From positions 1 through 32,352 of the forward strand of contig JAEUJY010000053.1 in assembly GCA_016794525.1 (NCBI GenBank): DNA of 32,352 nt, given 5' to 3'. The DNA comes from Myxococcales bacterium. Its GTDB lineage: Bacteria > Myxococcota_A > Polyangia > Haliangiales > Haliangiaceae. A program made the translations under genes and the position numbers. The notes below the pieces were generated by a model. It saw nothing but the letters and a program-made list of their open reading frames with translations, was not told the origin of the DNA and ran no database searches. Numbering within the stretch: position 1 is the first letter of the stretch; each line of letters opens with the position of its first letter. Of this stretch, positions 9,117 to 14,699 are shown in pieces.

Positions 9117-9293
9117 CTACGCGTGCGTGTCGACCAGCGCGCCCTTGCCGTCGGGATCGGCGGCCTTGCCCGCGCCCTCGATCAGCTCGACCGCGCCTTC
9201 GCCATCGCGCCGCTGCTGTTCCAGCGCCTTCCGCGCCACGCGCACCGCGTACTCGGGCCCCACGGACGCGCTCGGGCCGATGGTGTTGTCCAT
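9117..9293 (-). CDS. Small 58-residue protein, possibly YjfB-like
   Basis: The short frame starts at ATG (9293) with GAGG about 8 bases upstream and a TATATA element (9327-9322) further up. Third positions are almost all G/C. The sequence is a Gly/Pro/Ser N-terminus, one amphipathic helix (EYAVRVARKALEQQRRDGE, then GAVELIEGAG) and a short tail ending ALVDTHA. This layout of a helix with KALxxQ followed by a small, hydrophobic C-terminus resembles the YjfB 'putative motility protein' family, but the match is by eye only. It lies directly upstream of recA on the same strand and downstream of the receiver gene. Confidence 0.65.
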   Translation of the reverse strand: MDNTIGPSASVGPEYAVRVARKALEQQRRDGEGAVELIEGAGKAADPDGKGALVDTHA

Positions 9294-9321
9294 GCCCGGT
9301 ACCTCGGCCGGACGCGCGATC

Positions 9322-9327
9322 TATATA
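9322..9327 (-). promoter_or_regulatory. Candidate -10 element for the 58-residue gene
   Basis: TATATA within an 8-bp A/T island in otherwise very GC-rich sequence, about 29 bases before the start codon on the minus strand. No -35 match is evident at 16-18 bases. A CCGGAC half-site (9308-9313) falls at about the expected start of transcription. Confidence 0.4.
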
Positions 9328-9344
9328 GAGGTGCGCGCGGCCGC

Positions 9345-9485
9345 GACGATCGGATGGGGAGCGTCGGGGCCGCGGGCGTGACGGTCGGGTGGGGATCGTC
9401 GGGCGTGACGGTCGGGTGGGGATCGTCGGGCCGCGCTGACGGTCGGGTGGGGATCGTCGGGCGTGACGATCGGGTGGGGATCGTC
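9345..9485 (+). repeat. Hairpin repeat cluster A (five 21-bp units)
   Basis: Five units in the same orientation start at 9345, 9380, 9407, 9438 and 9465. The idealised unit is a stem GACGATC, loop GGGTGGG and stem GATCGTC. The unit at 9465 is perfect; those at 9380, 9407 and 9438 have GACGGTC in the left arm (a G-U pair in top-strand RNA); the one at 9345 has two changes. Spacing of 27-35 bases is irregular and breaks reading frame, so the block is not coding. It lies downstream of the receiver gene's stop codon. Confidence 0.9.
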
Positions 9486-9496
9486 GGGCGCGGCGG

Positions 9497-9934
9497 CTAC
9501 GGCCAGCGCGGGCGCGACGGGGCGACGGCGATGGCGAGCGCGCGGCGGGTGATGCGCTCGGAGACGGATGAGACGACCGCGTGCGCGACCGCGGCCTCGA
9601 GGTCGACGCGGTTGATCGGCTTGGCGAGCACGTCGCTGACGTTGCGCAAGAGCAGGTCGTCGGCCATCTGGCGCACCCGTGCCGCGTCGCCGCCAGTCAC
9701 CAGCAGCACCGGCACGGTGAGCCCGCGGCGCTGCATGTCGGCGGCGAGCTCGAGGCCGTCGATCGGCCACATGCGCACGTCGATGATCGCGAGGTCGTAG
9801 CCGCCGCCAGGCAGCATCGCCAGCGCCGCGGTGGCCGTCGTCGCTTCGACGACGTGGGGCGCCAGGAGGCGGCGGATCGCGTCAGCGAACGGCCGATCGT
9901 CATCGACCAGGAGGATGCGATGTACTGCTTGCAT
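9497..9934 (-). CDS. Solitary CheY-like receiver protein
   Basis: The 145-residue protein is essentially one receiver domain. LLVDDDRP has the acidic pocket, YDLAIIDVRMWPIDG carries the phosphoacceptor Asp, LLVTGG has the switch Thr, and VLAKPIN has the conserved Lys. All key residues are present, unlike the regulator at 1445. A 25-residue basic extension (SSVSERITRRALAIAVAPSRPRW) follows where an output domain would be. The ATG at 9934 is preferred over GTG 9943 because AAGGTGG sits about 6 bases upstream. No kinase is adjacent. The gene is bracketed by ten copies of a hairpin repeat. It probably relays phosphate to or from a distant kinase or controls a partner by contact. Confidence 0.88.
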   Translation of the reverse strand: MQAVHRILLVDDDRPFADAIRRLLAPHVVEATTATAALAMLPGGGYDLAIIDVRMWPIDGLELAADMQRRGLTVPVLLVTGGDAARVRQMADDLLLRNVSDVLAKPINRVDLEAAVAHAVVSSVSERITRRALAIAVAPSRPRWP

Positions 9935-10019
9935 CGCGGCCACCTTAGCCGCCCGCGCCCCCGCGCCTCGGTCCGCCCCGGGTGCGCGACGGTGAGCCCC
10001 CGGGTACGCCTCCGGGCGT

Positions 10020-10178
10020 GACGGTCGGCTGGGGATCGTCGGGCGCGGCGGTGTGACGATCGGGTGGGGATCGTCGGGCGCGGCGGAGTGACGATCGGGT
10101 GGGGATCGACCGGCGGGGTGGCTGTGAGGATCGGGTGGGGATCGTTGGGCTGCGCGTGACGATCGGGTGGGGAGCGTC
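10020..10178 (+). repeat. Hairpin repeat cluster B (five 21-bp units)
   Basis: Five more units of the same repeat, in the same orientation, start at 10020, 10055, 10090, 10126 and 10158, spaced 32-36 bases. The unit at 10055 is a perfect hairpin (stem GACGATC, loop GGGTGGG, stem GATCGTC); the other four carry one to three changes. The core TCGGGTGGGGA is unchanged in four of the five. The block fills the gap between the receiver gene and the SRAP gene and may include regulatory sites of both. Confidence 0.9.
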
Positions 10179-10210
10179 CGGAGGCTGACCGATCGGCTAG
10201 GCTAGGCGGC

Positions 10211-10915
10211 ATGTGCGGCCGGTATCCATCGACGCGGGCGGCGCCGCTGATCGAGGCGATCGAGGCGGCGCAGGTGGGGGAGGCGGCGGTGGCGGGGGTG
10301 CTGGCGAAGGCGCCGGGCATGCCGAAGGGGCTGACGTCGTGGTGGGCGCCGCGGTGGAACGTGGCGCCGACGCAGCCGGTGCGCGCGGTGGTGCTGGTGG
10401 ACGGCGCGCCGCGGCTGACGCTGGCGCGCTGGGGCCTGGTGGCGCCGCCGCGCGGGCCGTCGCTGGCGCCGATCATCAACGCGCGCGCGGAGAGCGTCGC
10501 GACCAGCCGGCTGTTCCGCGGCGCGCTGGCCACCGGGCGCTGTCTGGTGGTGGCCGACGGCTTCTACGAGTGGCGCGAGCAGGACGGCGCGCGCGTGCCG
10601 GTGCGCATCGCGCCGGCCGATGACGATCGCGCGATCACGTTCGCGGCGGTGGCGCGCGACAGCACGCGCGATGGCCTGACGATTACCGAGCTGGCGATCA
10701 TCACGACCGCGGCGGCCGGCCTGGTCGCGGCGATCCACGAGCGCCAGCCGGCGGTGATCGCGCCCGGCGATCGCGCGCGCTGGCTGGACCCGGGCGTGCC
10801 GCCGGCGGGCGTCGCCGATCTGCTGGCGCCCAGCGCGCTGGCCGGCTGGGCGGCGCTCGACGCGCCGCGCTGGCTCAACAACGCGCGCGTCGAGCACGAC
10901 GCGGCGCCGTCCTGA
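10211..10915 (+). CDS. SRAP-domain protein (YedK/HMCES family)
   Basis: A 234-residue SOS-response-associated peptidase-like protein. It has the invariant N-terminal MCGR with the nucleophilic Cys2, WNVAPTQ (Asn50), NARAE (90-94), the active-site Glu120 in GFYEW, and His176 in IHERQP. The family forms a covalent thiazolidine link through Cys2 with abasic sites in single-stranded DNA and so shields them. The usual HxRMP motif reads HERQP here, a Met-to-Gln change beside the catalytic His. A 30-residue Ala/Glu-rich stretch before WNVAPTQ is longer than in E. coli YedK. The next gene follows after 8 bases, so they form an operon. Confidence 0.93.
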   Translation: MCGRYPSTRAAPLIEAIEAAQVGEAAVAGVLAKAPGMPKGLTSWWAPRWNVAPTQPVRAVVLVDGAPRLTLARWGLVAPPRGPSLAPIINARAESVATSRLFRGALATGRCLVVADGFYEWREQDGARVPVRIAPADDDRAITFAAVARDSTRDGLTITELAIITTAAAGLVAAIHERQPAVIAPGDRARWLDPGVPPAGVADLLAPSALAGWAALDAPRWLNNARVEHDAAPS

Positions 10916-10923
10916 AGGAGCCC

Positions 10924-11268
10924 ATGTCCACCGAGCCACCCGCCGACGCGCCGTCCACCGGTTCCCGCCTGACCGTCACCTCGGGCAACGTCGAGGGCGC
11001 GACCTTGCGCGTGCGGGTCCACGGCGGCCAGCACGACATCACCGGCAAGCGCGGCCAGCTGGCGCACGGGCAGATCGTCAGCTGGACCGCGGTCGAGATC
11101 ATCGCGACCGCGCGGCGTGGCGGCGCCGCCACGGTGCGCTACTGGCGCGTCGTGCCGGGTCCGACGCCCAACCGGATCGCCGAGGGGCCGCTGGAGGTCG
11201 TCGGCGCGTTCACCGTCGACGTGCAGCGCAGCGGCAAGGCCGCGCACGAAGCCTGGGACGCGCGCTAG
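10924..11268 (+). CDS. Unknown 114-residue protein in operon with SRAP gene
   Basis: It starts 8 bases after the SRAP gene, with AAGGAG overlapping the upstream gene's end region, so it is probably cotranslated. The first 15 residues are Pro/Ser/Thr-rich and look unstructured. The rest alternates hydrophobic and polar residues with many Val, Gly and Thr (LTVTSGNVEGATLRVRVHG, ATVRYWRVVPG), suggesting a small all-beta domain. There is no signal peptide, metal motif or recognisable family. The basic tail ends EAWDAR. The gene converges on the small membrane protein gene after 9 bases. Confidence 0.65.
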   Translation: MSTEPPADAPSTGSRLTVTSGNVEGATLRVRVHGGQHDITGKRGQLAHGQIVSWTAVEIIATARRGGAATVRYWRVVPGPTPNRIAEGPLEVVGAFTVDVQRSGKAAHEAWDAR

Positions 11269-11277
11269 CTACCGGCG

Positions 11278-11520
11278 TCAGCGCGGACGCTCGAGGCAGC
11301 GCTGCTTGCACGGGAGCTCGGCGCACGACGACGAGCGGCCGGTCGACGTGCACCACCGCCGCGGCTCCGGGCAATCGGTCTCGACCATCCGGCCGCCGCG
11401 CGAGAGACAGTCGCGGACGTCGTTGCGGTGGACGAACCGGTCGACCACGGCGATGACGATCAGCACGCCGAGGATGGTGAAGACCACCCACCAGCCCAGC
11501 CGCGAGCTCCGCGAGCGCAT
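11278..11520 (-). CDS. Small Cys-rich single-pass membrane protein
   Basis: From the ATG at 11520 the product has 80 residues: a basic N-terminus (MRSRSSRLG), one strong membrane segment (WWVVFTILGVLIVIAVVDRFV, about residues 10-30), and a polar C-terminal part with six cysteines (DCL, DCP, WCT, SCAELPCKQRC). The positive N-terminus suggests the Cys-rich part faces the periplasm, where disulphides could form. The family is not recognised. An upstream extension of 23 residues to 11589 is open but lacks membrane-protein character, so the inner start is preferred. Confidence 0.6.
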   Translation of the reverse strand: MRSRSSRLGWWVVFTILGVLIVIAVVDRFVHRNDVRDCLSRGGRMVETDCPEPRRWCTSTGRSSSCAELPCKQRCLERPR

Positions 11521-11620
11521 GGGCGCCAAACGTAGGGACGCGCTTGGCGCGTCGCAACTGGGATCGGCCGAGCCCGTCGCGCGGGTCACACCCGTGGGGC
11601 CATCGGGGGACGTCGCGGAG

Positions 11621-12364
11621 CTACCGGCCCCAGGCGTCGAGCGCGGCGGTGATCGCGCGCTGACAGGCGGGCTCGGGGCCGGGCGTGCCGCGGGTGGCGA
11701 GGGCGCGGTAGGCGTCGGCGACGCGGGCGGCCAGCGCGCGGCCGCGATCGTCGCGCCGCACGAGCTGATCGCCTGCGCGGACGTAGACCACCGGCACCAG
11801 CGCGTTCTCGAACTCCGAGCCGCCCCACGGCAGGCGGTGCCAGGTGATCAGCTCGGCGTCGCCGTCGCCGTCGAGATCGTCGAGCCACGGTAGCGGCGCG
11901 AGGCGATCGGCGACCTCGACCAGATGGCGCCACGCGACGGTCGACGCCATCGCGCATGCGTACAGCGGGCGCGCGCCGCCGACCACCAGGCCGAGGTTGT
12001 AGAAGCGCCCCGAGCCGGCGGGCCCGTCGACGAGCAGCGCGGCGGGGGCGCCGCCCATGCGCCCGGTGACGCAGTCGGGGCACGCAGCGCCGGGCGCGAA
12101 CTCGAGCGGGCACTCCTCCGGCAAGGCGCCATCGGCCGGCGGCGGCGTCAGCGCGATCGTCGGCGGGGCGATCTCGGCGAGCTCGTCCCACGCCAGCGCG
12201 CAGTCCGGATCGGGCGCCGGCCGGGTGACGACCGGCTGCGTGGTCGGCGCGGCGGGCGCGGTCGGCGTCGCGCGGTTGCCGACCGCCGGCGCGTCGCTGG
12301 CGGGCGCGCGCGGGGTGCACGCACCCACCGCGGTCAGCAGCCCGATCGTGATGGCGGACCTCAC
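11621..12364 (-). CDS. Hypothetical lipoprotein with an FG-GAP-like acidic motif
   Basis: The 247-residue protein begins at a GTG with GGAGG 6 bases upstream. The signal MRSAITIGLLTAVGAC has a lipobox ending in Cys16, followed by an Ala/Pro/Thr linker to about residue 52. The mature domain contains paired cysteines (ACPDC) and the motif LDDLDGDGDAELITW. That motif is the Ca-binding DxDxDG pattern of FG-GAP/VCBS-type repeats and is found in many secreted proteins that report physical quantities of unknown kind. No catalytic motif is seen. It is probably periplasmic or surface anchored and is separated from the DUF3105 gene upstream by 37 bases on the same strand. Confidence 0.75.
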   Translation of the reverse strand: MRSAITIGLLTAVGACTPRAPASDAPAVGNRATPTAPAAPTTQPVVTRPAPDPDCALAWDELAEIAPPTIALTPPPADGALPEECPLEFAPGAACPDCVTGRMGGAPAALLVDGPAGSGRFYNLGLVVGGARPLYACAMASTVAWRHLVEVADRLAPLPWLDDLDGDGDAELITWHRLPWGGSEFENALVPVVYVRAGDQLVRRDDRGRALAARVADAYRALATRGTPGPEPACQRAITAALDAWGR

Positions 12365-12401
12365 GTCGCCTCCAACGCGCGAGCCCCCGCGGCGATTCCG
12401 G

Positions 12402-13136
12402 TCACGGACAATCTCCCGGCACGCCGCTGCCCGGCGCGGTGGGATCGAAGCCGTCGCTGCAGAAGTTCTCGGGCGCCTGCGCGTAGTGGGCGTCGATGAA
12501 CGCGCCGAGCGCCGCCAGGTCGAAGCAGTCGGCGCGCAGCGACCAGCCCCAGGCGCTGGCGGCGAAGGTGGTGTCGAGCAGCGGGTCGGGCGTGACGATG
12601 AAGCGGTTCCGGACCGGCGCGGTGCACAGCGGATCGGCCGGGCGCGCGTCGAGGTACGCGATCAGCGCGGCGACGTCGGCGGCGCAACCGCCCGGGCAGT
12701 TGTAGGTGACGACCACCGCGCCGTGCTCCATCGCGTGGACCCAGAAGCCGCGCGGCACGCGATCGGCGTAGGCCTTGAAGCGCGCCCACAGCGGGTAGTG
12801 CGGCCCCGACGTCGGCGGGTTGGTGGCGTAGGTGATCGGCGTGCACTGCGCGACGTGGGCGCCGGGCTCGAGCGGGAAGCTCGCGACGGTGGCCGCGCAG
12901 GCGCGGGCGTCGTCGCCGGCGTCGAGCGCGGGCGCGCCGTCGTCAGTGGAGCCGTCGATCTGGGGTGCGTCGAGCGTCGGCGCGTCGTCGGGCGCGCCAT
13001 CCACGCGGGCGTCGCTGGCCGCCGCGTCGACCGTCGCCGCGTCGCCGTCATCGACCGCCGGCCGCAGGTTGTCGCCGCACGCGCCCAGCGCGAGCGCGAG
13101 CGCGCCTGCGGACACGATGCCGACCGGGCGGAGCAT
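12402..13136 (-). CDS. DUF3105-domain lipoprotein
   Basis: Starting at ATG 13136, the 244-residue product has a lipoprotein signal ending in LALGAC and a long Asp/Ala-rich linker (about residues 25-75). The domain that follows matches DUF3105: PITYATNPPTSGPHYPLWARFKAY, then VPRGFWVHAMEHGAVVVTYNCPGGC. The conserved histidines (GPHY, WVHAMEHG) and the cysteine pair are present, so a metal site is likely, although no function is established for the family. It lies upstream of the 247-residue lipoprotein gene on the same strand and is divergent from the YhhQ gene, with 58 bases between. Confidence 0.85.
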   Translation of the reverse strand: MLRPVGIVSAGALALALGACGDNLRPAVDDGDAATVDAAASDARVDGAPDDAPTLDAPQIDGSTDDGAPALDAGDDARACAATVASFPLEPGAHVAQCTPITYATNPPTSGPHYPLWARFKAYADRVPRGFWVHAMEHGAVVVTYNCPGGCAADVAALIAYLDARPADPLCTAPVRNRFIVTPDPLLDTTFAASAWGWSLRADCFDLAALGAFIDAHYAQAPENFCSDGFDPTAPGSGVPGDCP

Positions 13137-13194
13137 CGGGCGAGCCTGCGGCCAGCGCGGCCGGCGGTCAAGCCTGTGCCATAGTGACCGCCGC

Positions 13195-13914
13195 ATGAAG
13201 CTCGACGCCCGCATGACCATGTTCATGACGCTGGTCGGGGTGTTCCTGACCTGCCTCATCGTCGGCAACCTGATCGGCGGCAAGCTCACCGAGGTCCACC
13301 TGTTCGGGCGGCCGTGGATCATCTCGGTCGGCGAGATCCCGTTCCCGCTGACGTTCATCCTCACCGACCTGATCAACGAGTTCTACGGCCGCAAGACGGC
13401 GCGCCGGGTCACGCTGCTCGGCTTCGCGATGATCGGCCTGACCGTGCTGATCATCCAGCTCGCCGACCGCGCGCCGTTCTCGCCGGCCTCGGCGGTCACG
13501 CCGGCGTCGTTCGCCAACGTGTTCTCGAGCGCGCTCACCATCCAGATCGCGTCGATGGTCGCGTTCGTCACCGCGCAGTACGTCGACATCGGCGTGTTCT
13601 TCCTGATCAAGAAGGCCACCGGTGATCGGCTGCTGTGGTTGCGCGCCACGGGGTCGACCGCGGTGTCGCAGCTCATCGACACGATCGTGATCATCTCGAT
13701 CGCGTTCGGCTGCAGCTTCGGCGGCGCGTTCCCGTTCATCCACCGGAGCGCGATGCCGATCGACGTGATCACGACGATCATCCTCACGTCGTACCTGGTG
13801 AAGGTGACGGTGGCGGTGCTGGTGACGCCGGTGATCTACGGGCTGCACGAGCTGATCGAGCGGGTCTGGCACCTGCGCCCGCTGCCGGCCGACGTGGCGG
13901 CGGGTGATCTATGA
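13195..13914 (+). CDS. yhhQ: Queuosine-precursor transporter (YhhQ/VUT family)
   Basis: A 239-residue integral membrane protein with about six hydrophobic segments. The family signature is the first-loop segment IPFPLTFILTDLINEFYGRKTARR (residues about 46-70), then Ser/Thr- and Gln-containing helices such as QIASMVAFVTAQYVDIGVFF and the C-terminal TSYLVKVTVAVLVTPVIY. Members import the queuosine precursors preQ0 or preQ1 across the inner membrane for modification of tRNA position 34. No preQ1 riboswitch-like leader is visible in the 58-base divergent gap. The stop overlaps the next start as ATGA, so the methyltransferase downstream is translationally coupled. Confidence 0.9.
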   Translation: MKLDARMTMFMTLVGVFLTCLIVGNLIGGKLTEVHLFGRPWIISVGEIPFPLTFILTDLINEFYGRKTARRVTLLGFAMIGLTVLIIQLADRAPFSPASAVTPASFANVFSSALTIQIASMVAFVTAQYVDIGVFFLIKKATGDRLLWLRATGSTAVSQLIDTIVIISIAFGCSFGGAFPFIHRSAMPIDVITTIILTSYLVKVTVAVLVTPVIYGLHELIERVWHLRPLPADVAAGDL

Positions 13915-14543
13915 GCGCCATCGGCCGCGCCTGGGATCGCCGCGTGCTGCCGTGGCTGGTCGAGAAGGCCTGCCGCTCGACGACGATCCTCGCCGAGCGC
14001 AAGCGCTGGGTCCCGCAGGCCGCCGGCGAGGTGCTCGAGATCGGCGTCGGCTCGGGCCTCAACCTGGCGTTCTACGATCCGGACCGGGCGCGCGCGGTGG
14101 TCGGCATCGATCCGTCGGCCGAGCTGCTGGTCCAGGCCCGGGCGCGCGCCGACGCGGCGGCGGTGCCGGTGGCGCTGGTCGAGGCGCCGGCCGAGCGGCT
14201 GCCGTTCGACGCGGCGCGCTTCGATAGCGCGCTGGTCTCGTACACGCTGTGCAGCGTGGTCGACCCGGCGGCGGCGCTGGCCGAGGTGCGCCGGGTGCTG
14301 CGGCCGGGCGCGCCGCTGTACTTCATCGAGCACGGCCGCTCGGATCGACCGCGGATCCAGGCGTGGCAGCGCCGCGTCACGCCGGTGTGGCGCCGGCTCG
14401 GCGGCAACTGTCACCTCGATCGCGACATCGCTCAGCTCCTGCGCGACGCAGGCTTCACGCTCGACCCGCTCGAGGTCGGCCACGTCGAGGGCGGCGGCCG
14501 GCTGACCTCGTACACGTACCAGGGCGTGGCGCGCAACGGCTGA
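13911..14543 (+). CDS. Class I SAM methyltransferase, METTL7/TMT1-like
   Basis: A 210-residue methyltransferase beginning inside the stop of the transporter gene (ATGA). The SAM-binding motif I is VLEIGVGSGL (41-50), and motif II is VGIDPS. The characteristic segments SYTLCSVVDPAAALAEVRRVLRPG and YFIEHGRSDRP, then the C-terminal VTPVWRRLGGNCHLDRDI, match the METTL7 (TMT1) group, which in animals methylates alkyl thiols at membranes. Bacterial members are abundant but largely uncharacterised, and the substrate here is unknown. Coupling to a queuosine transporter gives no obvious pathway link. No membrane anchor is seen at the N-terminus. Confidence 0.85.
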   Translation: MSAIGRAWDRRVLPWLVEKACRSTTILAERKRWVPQAAGEVLEIGVGSGLNLAFYDPDRARAVVGIDPSAELLVQARARADAAAVPVALVEAPAERLPFDAARFDSALVSYTLCSVVDPAAALAEVRRVLRPGAPLYFIEHGRSDRPRIQAWQRRVTPVWRRLGGNCHLDRDIAQLLRDAGFTLDPLEVGHVEGGGRLTSYTYQGVARNG

Positions 14544-14629
14544 CGCGACGCGCTGCGGCGTCCCGCAGGACGGTGCGACCGTCGCTGGGACTGTCTTGGA
14601 TGTCGCACGCCGTCGAGCGCGATCGGTCG

Positions 14630-14658
14630 TTGTCAACGCGGCGCTGGCGCGGTACCGC
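14630..14658 (+). promoter_or_regulatory. Weak promoter candidate upstream of M13 peptidase
   Basis: TTGTCA (14630-14635) is followed after 17 bases by TACCGC (14653-14658), about 40 bases before the GTG start. The -35 is close to consensus; the -10 is poor. Confidence 0.3.
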
Positions 14659-14699
14659 CTTGGCTCCGAACGCCACCGCGCCCTTCCCTGGAGTGACCC

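Noticed and set aside
9321-9800. Repeat-encoded proteins with WGSSG or DPHPIV peptides
   Set aside because: Frames across the hairpin units give repeated peptides on both strands, but unit spacings of 27, 31, 32, 35 and 36 break the frame and overlap the well-supported receiver gene.
9345-10178. CRISPR array
   Set aside because: Spacers would need uniform length and unrelated sequence with near-identical repeats. Here the gaps between units are 6-15 bases, themselves GC-rich and similar, the repeats vary, and no cas gene is seen.
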